In this document: in pieces, positions 54,603-62,395 of the stretch | How positions within the stretch are numbered: position 1 is the first letter of the stretch | Layout of the letters: each line of letters opens with the position of its first letter | Assembly (NCBI GenBank): GCA_964627915.1 | Contig: CAZVKY010000001.1 | Coordinates: 4,465 to 68,464 of the forward strand | Length of the DNA stretch: 64,000 nucleotides | Source: EX4572-165 sp964627915 | Lineage (GTDB): Archaea > Thermoplasmatota > E2 > DHVEG-1 | Direction of reading: 5' to 3' | Translations under genes and position numbers: made by a program | Notes under the pieces: generated by a model | Told to the model about the DNA's origin: nothing | Databases searched by the model: none | The model's input: the letters and a program-made list of their open reading frames with translations, nothing else

Positions 54603-55624
54603 ATATTTCTGGGTATTCTCTTGTTTTTGATGAGGTGCTAAAAAAGATAAAGAAACATAATTGGGAACGTATCCTCCTTCAAATCCCGGAGGGCATTAAA
54701 CATAAAGCATTTGAGATTTCAGATTATATCGAACAACAAACCGGGGCAGACTGTTTTATTCATATTGATCCCTGTTATGGATCATGTGATTTGATTCCTA
54801 CTGATTATGTAACATCATTAATGGCGGATGCAGTCATTCAACTGGGTCATCTTCCCATCCCCTCAGTATCACAGAACAAGACGATTCCCTATTTTTTTGT
54901 CAATGTCTTATCCAATCAACAGGTCCTTGAAATCGTGAAAAAAGCACTCACAGATATTGAAGGAAAAAACATTGGCCTTGTTACCACGGCCCAACATATT
55001 CATCTATTGGATGATATGGTCTCAGTAGTAAAAAAACATGGTTTTAACCCAATTGTTTCTAATGGTGATAATCGAATTTTTACCAAAGGTCAAATCCTTG
55101 GCTGTAACTTTTCTGTAGGAAAAACATCCAAAGATATTGTTGATTCCTTTTTGTTTGTAGGAAGTGGATTATTTCATCCTATCGGGCTTCTTCTGTCTGT
55201 GAAAAAACCTGTTGTGGTTGCTGATCCCTATACTAAGCAGGTGAAAAAAGAGGAATTACTGGATTTAAAAGATACCATTCTTCGGCAACGATATGGTGCT
55301 ATTGCCCATGCGCAAAGTGCTCAATCATTTGGAGTTTTAATTGGTTTGAAACCAGGTCAGATGAGAAGAGAATTAGCTGAAAGCATTCATAGGATGCTTT
55401 TGAAAAACAAAAAACAGGCTCATTTGTTAACCGTTACTCATATAAATCCATCATATCTTGAAGGTTTTTTATCTATTGATTGTTTTGTTTCAACATTATG
55501 CCCACGGGTTGCTATTGATGATTATGTGCAATATAAAACACCAATTATTACCCCGGTTGAATTAGAAATTGTACTAGGAAAACGATCCTGGGATGAGTAT
55601 GTATTTGATGAAATCATTGCTTGA
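54599..55624 (+). CDS. dph2: Diphthamide synthase Dph2
   Basis: A 341-residue radical SAM-type enzyme that transfers the 3-amino-3-carboxypropyl group from SAM to a His of elongation factor 2. The three cluster ligands are Cys59 (HIDPCYGSCDLIP), Cys169 (ILGCNFSVG) and Cys301 (FVSTLCPRVAIDDY), as in archaeal Dph2. It overlaps the preceding fusion kinase gene by 4 nt (ATGA) and is followed by tRNA-Ile on the other strand. Confidence 0.95.
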   Translation: MNISGYSLVFDEVLKKIKKHNWERILLQIPEGIKHKAFEISDYIEQQTGADCFIHIDPCYGSCDLIPTDYVTSLMADAVIQLGHLPIPSVSQNKTIPYFFVNVLSNQQVLEIVKKALTDIEGKNIGLVTTAQHIHLLDDMVSVVKKHGFNPIVSNGDNRIFTKGQILGCNFSVGKTSKDIVDSFLFVGSGLFHPIGLLLSVKKPVVVADPYTKQVKKEELLDLKDTILRQRYGAIAHAQSAQSFGVLIGLKPGQMRRELAESIHRMLLKNKKQAHLLTVTHINPSYLEGFLSIDCFVSTLCPRVAIDDYVQYKTPIITPVELEIVLGKRSWDEYVFDEIIA

Positions 55625-55639
55625 ATACAAAAAATGAAG

Positions 55640-55714
55640 TGGGCGAGGCCAGATTCGAACTGGCGACCTCCCGGTTATCAGCCGGGTGCTCCAACCAAGC
55701 TAAGCTACACGCCC
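55640..55714 (-). tRNA. tRNA-Ile (GAT anticodon)
   Basis: A cloverleaf on the minus strand. Acceptor GGGCGTG pairs with CTCGCCC except for a U6-U67 mismatch. The D-arm is GCT...AGC, the anticodon stem-loop is CCCGG-CTGATAA-CCGGG with anticodon GAT, and the T-arm is GCCAG-TTCGAAT-CTGGC. The discriminator is A and CCA is not encoded. It lies just after dph2. Confidence 0.93.
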
Positions 55715-55831
55715 CTATGCCATCCACGTAACACACTTTTCCTATAAAAACTTAAGTTCAACCATGATCATTTTCGTTGAAAAGGTTTTTATGAGTGATT
55801 TTATTCCTGCTTAAAAAAAAGGTGTAAAACA

Positions 55832-56440
55832 ATGGCTAAAACTACTGCAAAAACAAGTGTGACAACATCAGAGGCATTACTTCCGGCTGAACCGGCGGCT
55901 CTTGGACTCATTGGTTTAGCTGTTGCAGCCTTTGTTATTGGATCAGGTTATCTTGGGTTGACTTCAGGTATTGATAAATTATTGATGGTTCCCTGGATAT
56001 TGTTTTTTGGAGCAAGTGCTCAGTTAGTGGCTGGAATAATGGAATTTAAACGAAATAATATCTTTGGTGCTACTGTATTTACCACATATGCAATGACCAT
56101 GTATGCAATTGCTTTTACCCTATTGTTTAGTATCTTTGGTGGGGTAACTTTTGATATTGCTCATTATGCATTTGGTCTTATTACAATTCTCATTTTTAGT
56201 CTCATTGCCACGGTTGCTTCGCTGATGACAAATAAAGTGCTTTTTAGTATTCTCGTTGTTGTTGATATCGCAGTTGTCGGATTAATCCCCCATTATCTAA
56301 CTGGTGCGTCCTCAATTGTTGGTGGTATCTTTTTAATGGCAACATCAGTGTTATCATTTTATGCTGCAGCATCCGTTCTTATCAACACCATGGCAGGTAA
56401 AACTATTTTTCCATTGGGAGGACCCATATGGAAACCATAA
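55832..56440 (+). CDS. Acetate uptake transporter of the GPR1/FUN34/YaaH family
   Basis: A 202-residue protein with six helices and the family signature EPAALGLIGLAVAAFVIGSG at the N-terminus, plus FGASAQLVAGIMEFKRNNIFGATVF. SatP-type proteins import acetate or succinate with protons. The AGGTG site precedes the ATG. It lies between two tRNA genes, an arrangement that may reflect insertion at a tRNA locus. Confidence 0.9.
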   Translation: MAKTTAKTSVTTSEALLPAEPAALGLIGLAVAAFVIGSGYLGLTSGIDKLLMVPWILFFGASAQLVAGIMEFKRNNIFGATVFTTYAMTMYAIAFTLLFSIFGGVTFDIAHYAFGLITILIFSLIATVASLMTNKVLFSILVVVDIAVVGLIPHYLTGASSIVGGIFLMATSVLSFYAAASVLINTMAGKTIFPLGGPIWKP

Positions 56441-56492
56441 ACTATTTCAAATGATATTTTTTTCTCTTTCTCAATTTATTCTTTTTCATCTT

Positions 56493-56565
56493 GGGCCCGT
56501 GGGGTAGCTTGGTATCCTTCTACCTCGGGGAGGTAGTAACCCGAGTTCAAATCTCGGCGGGCCCA
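56493..56565 (+). tRNA. tRNA-Pro (GGG anticodon) with C33
   Basis: Acceptor GGGCCCG/CGGGCCC is perfect, the T-arm is CCGAG-TTCAAAT-CTCGG, and the discriminator is A. The anticodon stem CTACC/GGTAG encloses the 7-nt loop TCGGGGA. By standard numbering (G18-G19 then A21) this gives anticodon GGG with C at position 33, where tRNAs have U almost without exception. The D-stem has one T-T opposition. CCA is not encoded. Confidence 0.9.
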
Positions 56566-56664
56566 TCAATGGTTTCTCTCAAGTGATTTAGTTAGATGGT
56601 TAACGTTGTATCTAACTTTTTTTAAGATGCAAATAGCTATAAAAAGTGATAACTCTATAAATGA

Positions 56665-57039
56665 ATGCTTATGAGAAACAGTGTCAAATATTTTTTGTTC
56701 ATGTTAGATGAACTTCTTGCTGCTGCAGGTGTTCTAATAGTGCTTTTTTATTTTGATGTTCCTTTTGAAATAATTAGTAGTGTAATTGTTTTACTAGTAG
56801 TTTTACTTGTCTTTGTCAGTTATGTATTTCTTCCTCAGTTAAAACAACCCGTGACCGGAAGTGAAGGATTAATTGGGTCAAAAGCAGTGGCATTGGAATC
56901 ATTTGATGATGGGGGGAGAGTTTTTGTTCATGGTGAACAGTGGAGAGCGGTAACACATGGTAAGTCTGTGAAAAAAGATGATATTGTTTTGGTAACAGAG
57001 ATAAATGGATTGACATTAACAATTGAAAAAATAGATTAA
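56665..57039 (+). CDS. NfeD-like membrane protein
   Basis: A 124-residue protein with two N-terminal membrane helices (about 10-30 and 34-55) and a C-terminal OB-fold domain (GLIGSKAVALESFDDGGRVFVHGEQWRAVTHGKSVKKDDIV), the classic short NfeD C-terminus. Such proteins often work with stomatin-like (SPFH) proteins and serine peptidases, neither of which is seen here. It lies 16 nt from the TGT 3' end, in convergent orientation. Confidence 0.85.
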   Translation: MLMRNSVKYFLFMLDELLAAAGVLIVLFYFDVPFEIISSVIVLLVVLLVFVSYVFLPQLKQPVTGSEGLIGSKAVALESFDDGGRVFVHGEQWRAVTHGKSVKKDDIVLVTEINGLTLTIEKID

Positions 57040-57055
57040 AAATCTGATTGAAAGC

Positions 57056-58252
57056 TTATTGTTCAGGCATGTTCCATTCTTTTTTTAGTTTGTTGAATCG
57101 CTGTTCTTTAATGGCTGTTCTTATGTCATACATGAGTTGCAGCATGAAATAAAGATTATGATAGCTGATAAGATTAAAACCGAGTAGTTCATTGGTTTTG
57201 AGGAGATGATGGATGTATGCTCTTGAATAGTGTTTGCATACCTTGCATTGACAGTTAGGATCAAGGGGTTGATTATCATTTCGATATTTGATAGAGGTGA
57301 GTTTGTATCGGTATTTGTTTTGTTTGCTTCCCTTTGGCGGACGAATATGAGCATAGCCACTGCGAGCGATTCTGGTTGGGGAGACACAATCAAAAAGATC
57401 GATGCCTCGTTGCACTGATTCAAAGATATCCTCTACCACACCAATACCGAGCAGATGCCGTGGTTTATTTTCAGGTAGTAATGGAACAACCCAGTTGAGG
57501 ATATGATACATATCTAATTTAGATTTACCCAATGATCCTCCAATAGCGAGTCCATCAAATTCCATGCCACCGATTACGTGTGCGCTCTTTTCCCGCAGAT
57601 CCTGCCAGTGTCCACCTTGCACGATGCCTATTAGTGCTTGATCTGTTTGATGAACCTGCAGGCATTTTTTTGCCCATTGATGTGTTCGTTTTAAACTTTC
57701 AGTGGTATAGGTTTTGTTGGAAAGTGGAGAGGTGCATTCATCAAGCACTAGGATCATATCTGCACCCAGTTGTTCTTGGATTCGAATAGATTTTTCTGGT
57801 GTGAGATATTGTCTTGAGTTATCATAAATGGATCGAAAGGTTATCTTTTTATCACTAACGCTAGCGATTGATTCACCCTTTTTTTTACTACTGAGATGAC
57901 CTTCTCCTGGGAAAAACATTTTTCCTACGGCATGTTCTTTGCCAATTCCAAGAGAAAATGCTTGAAAACCTCCGCTATCAGTGATAAGAGGTTTATCCCA
58001 GTTCATGAATCGATGTAGTCCACCCTGGTTTTCGATAATATCCGCGGTTGGTTGTAACATTAAATGATAGGTGTTACAGATGAGAAGTTGAGCATGTAAC
58101 TGTTGTAAATCATCTGAAGATAATGCTTTGACGGTTGCTTTAGTAGCTACCGGCATGAGTGCCGGTGTTTCTATACTGCCATGTTTTACAGTTAACTGTG
58201 CCGTTCGGGCGGTGTTGTCCTCTGCAGTGATCTGAAAGGTAAGATTTCCCAT
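57056..58252 (-). CDS. tgt: tRNA-guanine transglycosylase, bacterial type
   Basis: A 398-residue TIM-barrel transglycosylase. Catalytic motifs match bacterial Tgt: Asp92 in TDSGGFQAFSLG, DEC at 171-173 (LVLDECTSP), Gln212 in GIVQGG, Gly238-Gly239, and nucleophile Asp288 (IDLFDCVSPTR). Zinc ligands are Cys334, Cys336, Cys339 and His365 with the bacterial C-x-C-x2-C-x25-H spacing. No PUA-containing C-terminal domain follows, unlike archaeosine transglycosylases of about 480-650 residues. The loop after Gly239 (SLGKS) is one residue shorter than usual. The ATG is divergent from yhhQ, 47 nt away. It probably modifies tRNA anticodon position 34; archaeosine at position 15 is less likely. Confidence 0.93.
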   Translation of the reverse strand: MGNLTFQITAEDNTARTAQLTVKHGSIETPALMPVATKATVKALSSDDLQQLHAQLLICNTYHLMLQPTADIIENQGGLHRFMNWDKPLITDSGGFQAFSLGIGKEHAVGKMFFPGEGHLSSKKKGESIASVSDKKITFRSIYDNSRQYLTPEKSIRIQEQLGADMILVLDECTSPLSNKTYTTESLKRTHQWAKKCLQVHQTDQALIGIVQGGHWQDLREKSAHVIGGMEFDGLAIGGSLGKSKLDMYHILNWVVPLLPENKPRHLLGIGVVEDIFESVQRGIDLFDCVSPTRIARSGYAHIRPPKGSKQNKYRYKLTSIKYRNDNQPLDPNCQCKVCKHYSRAYIHHLLKTNELLGFNLISYHNLYFMLQLMYDIRTAIKEQRFNKLKKEWNMPEQ

Positions 58253-58299
58253 GAGGGATGTGAAAACGTTTAAAGTGAATTAAATGTTTTCTTATTTGA

Positions 58300-58986
58300 A
58301 TGATAAATGAACTCTTATGGATTGGTTTACTTTTGTTGAGTTTCCTCATTGTTATTTTTTCCTATCGGCTTTTTGGAAAGACTGGATTATATGTTTGGAC
58401 AGCAATTGTGGTGATTCTTGCTAATATCCAGGTGATGAAAACTGTGGAGATTTTTGGTTTGGTCACTGCTCTGGGCACTGTGATTTATTCTTCATTGTTT
58501 TTAGTGACCGATATTTTAAATGAGAATCATTCAAAGAAGGATGCACAAAAATCTGTTTGGATTGGTTTTTTTGTTTTACTGGTTACTACAGTTATCATGC
58601 AGATAACCTTGTTTTTTGTTCCTCATGAATCTTCGCTTACGATGAGTGAGGATATTGCTGCAGTGTTTTCTGTGCTTCCACGCATTGCTTTTGCAAGTAT
58701 CATAGCGTATTTGATTTCCCAGACTCATGATGTCTGGTTTTTTAATCGGTTAAAGAAAAAACAAAAGAAAAATCAGTTATGGTTGAGAAATAATCTTTCT
58801 ACGATACTCAGTCAGCTGATTGATAATACGGTGTTTACCCTTGTTGCTTTTGTTGGTGTTTTTTCTTGGGGTATTATCATTCAGATTTTTTTTGTTTCCA
58901 TTATCATGAAAGTTGTGGTCGCTTTTTGTGATACACCATTTGTGTATTGGGCTCGAGTGCTTAAACCAAAAAAAATTGATCATTAA
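58300..58986 (+). CDS. YhhQ/VUT family queuosine-precursor transporter
   Basis: A 228-residue protein with about six helices. VVILANIQVMKTVEIFG and TVIYSSLFLVTDILNENHSKKDA are the VUT_1 (YhhQ) hallmarks, and STILSQLIDNTVFTLVAFVG is the second conserved block. Bacterial YhhQ imports queuine or preQ0/preQ1. The divergent arrangement with the TGT gene supports a shared role in 7-deazaguanine salvage. It could also feed preQ0 to an archaeosine enzyme elsewhere. Confidence 0.9.
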   Translation: MINELLWIGLLLLSFLIVIFSYRLFGKTGLYVWTAIVVILANIQVMKTVEIFGLVTALGTVIYSSLFLVTDILNENHSKKDAQKSVWIGFFVLLVTTVIMQITLFFVPHESSLTMSEDIAAVFSVLPRIAFASIIAYLISQTHDVWFFNRLKKKQKKNQLWLRNNLSTILSQLIDNTVFTLVAFVGVFSWGIIIQIFFVSIIMKVVVAFCDTPFVYWARVLKPKKIDH

Positions 58987-59035
58987 TAGCATACTTTATT
59001 TGAAAAAAAACAAATATTCGCCATATTTTTATGAT

Positions 59036-59047
59036 AAATTATATAAA
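59036..59047 (+). promoter_or_regulatory. TATA box for a secreted protein gene
   Basis: AAATTATATAAA (59036-59047) is a clear archaeal TATA box, about 40 nt before the ATG at 59082, with a GGAGG ribosome binding site between. Confidence 0.55.
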
Positions 59048-59081
59048 CAATTGAATTTTTGTTAAAGTTGGAGGAAATATT

Positions 59082-59726
59082 ATGAGAAAAATGATTATTA
59101 TGGGGGTTAGTGTTTTTGTAATCATTGGATTAGCTGGTATGACTTCTGCCCATGTTCCATATATTGAACGCAATGATTATTCTGAGGAACATCCATTTTA
59201 TGTGTGGAAAATGATTGAGAAGTCAAAGGCATTTTATGCCTGGTTAGAAAATACTGATAATAATGTTGGTGATGATATTGATGTGTATAAGATCACCGTG
59301 GGGAACAGACCCGTGAATATCTATGTGGAATTGATTGTGCCGGTGGCCAATGGTTTTTATGAGGATTTTGTTCCTTGGTATGCATTGGTTGGTCCTGGTT
59401 TACCAGAGTTGAATCAATCATTTCCTTTTGATGTTCCTGAAGGGTGTGGTGGTTTGGTAATGGAAAATGTGTTACCCGGGATGCCACGAGAAACATTTTT
59501 TGAACCTTTTGGTGGAAAATCCTATTATAAAGGCCCTATTTTGGATGTAAATATTTCTCAATCGGGTACCTATTTTATTTATTGCTGGGATCCCTATGAG
59601 ATGGGTGGGGATTATGTTTTGGTTATTGGCAAGGGTGAATTCTTTGGACCTATTGATATCATCAGAGGATTGATTAACACCGTGATTATCCGGCAGGATA
59701 AGGAATTACATGTTCCCTTAATCTAA
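59082..59726 (+). CDS. Secreted protein of unknown function
   Basis: A 214-residue exported protein. The signal peptide is residues 1-23 (KMIIMGVSVFVIIGLAGMTSA), cleaved before HVPYIE. The mature protein has beta-strand character (DIDVYKITVGNRPVNIYVELIVPV; DVNISQSGTYFIYCWDPYEMGGDYVLVIG), suggesting a beta-sandwich domain. The final ~25 residues (PIDIIRGLINTVIIRQDKEL) are not a strong membrane anchor. No family is recognised. Confidence 0.75.
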   Translation: MRKMIIMGVSVFVIIGLAGMTSAHVPYIERNDYSEEHPFYVWKMIEKSKAFYAWLENTDNNVGDDIDVYKITVGNRPVNIYVELIVPVANGFYEDFVPWYALVGPGLPELNQSFPFDVPEGCGGLVMENVLPGMPRETFFEPFGGKSYYKGPILDVNISQSGTYFIYCWDPYEMGGDYVLVIGKGEFFGPIDIIRGLINTVIIRQDKELHVPLI

Positions 59727-59752
59727 GTAAATGAGAGAAGAAAAGAAACAAG

Positions 59753-60583
59753 TTAATACTGGATGTGTTGGGTGAACCAGTTGAGAATGTCCAGATTGTA
59801 AGCTGAAATCCAGATATGTCCTTGCGATGGTTCAATAAGTATTTGTGTTTCAACGGAAGAATTTCTAAGATCTTGATAATAATTGGTTGCACATTGAACG
59901 GAAACGAGTTGATCTTTTTGACCATGGAGAAGAATCGTTGGTGGATGATCTGTGGATAGCTTAAATGAGGTATTCATATCAAATACAGGACCGCGTGAGG
60001 TTAGAGTAATACTATCAGCGTTACATCCTGAATTAACCGCGATGGCATCAAAGAGATGTTCACAGTTTAACGCTAGTCGACTGCACATGAAAGCACCTGA
60101 TGAAAACCCAGCACAGAATAGATGATTGGTGTTTACCTGCAGTTGACTTTCATTCAACCAGGATACGATTGATTGCACATAACGTATATCATTGTTTTCT
60201 GAGTTGTTTGTGGTAAATACATCCCATGCTCGTGGACCGGGTCGAATCGGTCGATTTGATTCAAGCATGATAAGAAAGAAACCATTATCTAATGCTTCAG
60301 TGGCGAAGCTCATCTGGTTTTTGTTCCATTTGTTTAGTCCGATCAACCAAGAAAACGCATGTTGACTTGCTCCATGAAATAAAAAAATAATAGGATATCC
60401 TTCTGCTGATGGTTGCTGTGTTGGTTGTATGTATAGAACGAATCGTCCATAAATAAAAGTGAAATGAACATGATTAAGAGGAGTTGATGTTGGATCTGCT
60501 TGTATGTGTGTTAGCGATGCTTGTTGGAGGGGAAGAATCAAAATAATGAGTATTGCCACTATGATGGAGGATGGTTTTTTCAT
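59753..60583 (-). CDS. Secreted alpha/beta-hydrolase (PHB depolymerase/esterase type)
   Basis: A 276-residue hydrolase with an N-terminal signal peptide (IIVAILIILILPLQQASL). The nucleophile elbow is CAGFSSGAFM (GxSxG), the catalytic Asp is in ILLHGQKDQLVS, and His in PSQGHIWIS. It resembles LpqC/feruloyl or polyhydroxyalkanoate depolymerase-like esterases. The fold is certain, the substrate is not. It converges on the preceding secreted protein gene. Confidence 0.85.
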   Translation of the reverse strand: MKKPSSIIVAILIILILPLQQASLTHIQADPTSTPLNHVHFTFIYGRFVLYIQPTQQPSAEGYPIIFLFHGASQHAFSWLIGLNKWNKNQMSFATEALDNGFFLIMLESNRPIRPGPRAWDVFTTNNSENNDIRYVQSIVSWLNESQLQVNTNHLFCAGFSSGAFMCSRLALNCEHLFDAIAVNSGCNADSITLTSRGPVFDMNTSFKLSTDHPPTILLHGQKDQLVSVQCATNYYQDLRNSSVETQILIEPSQGHIWISAYNLDILNWFTQHIQY

Positions 60584-60774
60584 TTATGTTTTCCTTTTAT
60601 TATGAGGTTGTTATCATTTAAATCACTTGGGATGTTTATCGCTTTTTTCTTCAAAGGAAAATGAGTGCGGTATGGTTTTGTTGAATGAAAATGATTCCTG
60701 GTTCTAATACAAAAACAAAGATTTTTTATTGGTGTCATCATTGGGTCCTTAAATGAAAAGATGGTGAATACGCT

Positions 60775-60918
60775 ATGAAAAAATATGCAACTATTGTTTT
60801 ACCCCGAGAACTAAAGCAAGATGCTGTGCAAGATATTCAAAGAATGAAACGAGAAATTGAAGAGAAATATGATCTTGAGATAGAGGTTATCATTGAGGAA
60901 GGAAAACATCGAGAATAA
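60775..60918 (+). CDS. Small soluble protein (47 residues)
   Basis: A 48-codon frame with GGTGA 9 nt before the ATG. MKKYATIVLPRELKQDAVQD opens it, followed by a highly charged helix (IQRMKREIEEKYDLEIEVIIEEG). Protein-like and short; no family recognised. It is the first of three small genes with good ribosome binding sites (60775-61477). Confidence 0.6.
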   Translation: MKKYATIVLPRELKQDAVQDIQRMKREIEEKYDLEIEVIIEEGKHRE

Positions 60919-61053
60919 TTTTTTATCAAATCTTTTTTTCCATTGATGGTTTGAAAGAATATATCCAAAAATTGTATTAATTTTGATAAGAGCCGTCAAT
61001 GAAGACTTATTAAAGAGAAGTAACAGAAAGTGTTGTTCATTGGTGAAACATCG

Positions 61054-61212
61054 ATGACAGATAATAATGAGGATGTATGGTTTATCAATAAAGGTGGCAT
61101 TGGGATTTACACAAAAAAAAGTAACCTTGCGTTTCGTTCAATGCAGAATGGTCATAAAATCAAACGGATAAAAAAGAAACCACATATTTTTTATTTTCAT
61201 GTTTCTGCATAA
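61054..61212 (+). CDS. Small basic protein (52 residues)
   Basis: A 53-codon frame from ATG 61054, with GGTGA 7 nt upstream. The start is MTDNNEDVWFINKGGIGIY and the end is basic (KRIKKKPHIFYFHVSA). No family recognised. An in-frame ATG at 61030 is possible but lacks a site. The aromatic and basic composition is compatible with nucleic acid binding. Confidence 0.55.
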   Translation: MTDNNEDVWFINKGGIGIYTKKSNLAFRSMQNGHKIKRIKKKPHIFYFHVSA

Positions 61213-61294
61213 TTTTTTGATACAAATTTAAGATTTGTTGATGACAAGCTTTTATAAACAAAGAATTGATAGTTGGATGTATAGGTAATGGCTG

Positions 61295-61477
61295 ATGAAT
61301 TCATCTCATGATTCAATATTTGCCCTTCCGTTAGCGGTTATTGGGTTTATGCTTATTATTGCTACCGGCATGGATTTGATTCTAGGAAACTATAAAATCC
61401 CTATGGTGGTTTCTTTTATTGGACTTGCTTGTCTTATCTTAGCGATTTATCTACGGAAACGAAAGCTTGGTTCATAA
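61295..61477 (+). CDS. Small two-helix membrane protein
   Basis: A 60-residue protein with two hydrophobic helices (about 8-28 and 36-53) and a basic tail (YLRKRKLGS). An AGGTAATGG site precedes the ATG. No family recognised. The helix-loop-helix pattern with a positive C-terminus predicts both ends in the cytoplasm. Confidence 0.6.
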   Translation: MNSSHDSIFALPLAVIGFMLIIATGMDLILGNYKIPMVVSFIGLACLILAIYLRKRKLGS

Positions 61478-61591
61478 TACCTCTTTCTTTCGGTTTTTTT
61501 TTAATCAAATCTTCTCAGATGAATTGTACTATATAGGAGGCAATCTTTCGAAATAAATATATACAAGCATTATATTGTGCTGCGGATACAT

Positions 61592-62395
61592 ATGATACAA
61601 AAACAGAGGATTCTTCCCATCGCATTGATTCTGTTCACCATGCTAATTGTTTTTACTGGTCAGACTATTTCTTTAAATACTGACTCTCATCGTATTCAAT
61701 TAACATTGGGGGAGGAATTTATTTATGTGAATGAAAAAATCAACCTGGAAATCATTGAAGATGACACAAACATTACCAATTTGCTTTTTTGGATTCCAAC
61801 AAATGCTGATAATATTCAGTCAACGGTGAATAATACCATTATTCCAACGGTAAAAATCGGAGGAAATGTGTATCAGGGAAACATTTCTGATATCAAGCAA
61901 GCCACCATATCATCAAATACGATTGAACTAACATATACGCTACCTGTTAGTATTCAGCAGTTTTCCAAAACATTGTTAAGAAATACTTCAGAGCTAATGA
62001 TTTCCTATGAGAACACTGATATTGCCTCTGCTTCCGCTCTTTCAATGAATTCCTCATATAGTGTTTCTATTCCTACTGAGTCTGATAAGGCATTGTTCAA
62101 TGTGTATACATTGACGTTAACGATTCTGTTGATTATTTTGCTTTTGGTTTCTTTTGTGTATGGTTTACGAAAAAGGAAAAATGGGAAAACAAGAAAAAGA
62201 GCATTTGAATCTGATGAGGTGTTGTCAACAGAGAAAACATTGTTGATGGATGTACTAAAAAAAATTGAGAAATTACATCGATATGAAAAGATGTCTGATG
62301 ATACATATCATAAACTAAAAGGCTATTATAAACAGCAAACTATTGAGATCATGAGTCAACTAGAGGATACTGATTCAAAAATCAAAAAGCAATGA
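61592..62395 (+). CDS. Exported protein with C-terminal membrane helix and cytosolic tail
   Basis: A 267-residue protein. The N-terminal signal (ILPIALILFTMLIVFTGQTIS) is followed by an extracytoplasmic beta-rich domain of about 140 residues. One membrane helix comes near residue 180 (LTLTILLIILLLVSFVYGL). A basic then charged cytosolic tail of about 75 residues follows (KKIEKLHRYEKMSDDTYHKLKGYY). The layout suggests a surface receptor-like protein. ATG 61592 is preferred; a TATA-like tract near 61555 predicts a start just upstream. Its 3' end overlaps rfcL by 21 nt in convergent orientation. Confidence 0.7.
   Translation: MIQKQRILPIALILFTMLIVFTGQTISLNTDSHRIQLTLGEEFIYVNEKINLEIIEDDTNITNLLFWIPTNADNIQSTVNNTIIPTVKIGGNVYQGNISDIKQATISSNTIELTYTLPVSIQQFSKTLLRNTSELMISYENTDIASASALSMNSSYSVSIPTESDKALFNVYTLTLTILLIILLLVSFVYGLRKRKNGKTRKRAFESDEVLSTEKTLLMDVLKKIEKLHRYEKMSDDTYHKLKGYYKQQTIEIMSQLEDTDSKIKKQ

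Noticed and set aside
57056..58252. DpdA-type DNA transglycosylase (7-deazaguanine in DNA)
   Set aside because: Full bacterial TGT motif set and zinc site are present and no dpd gene cluster is nearby.
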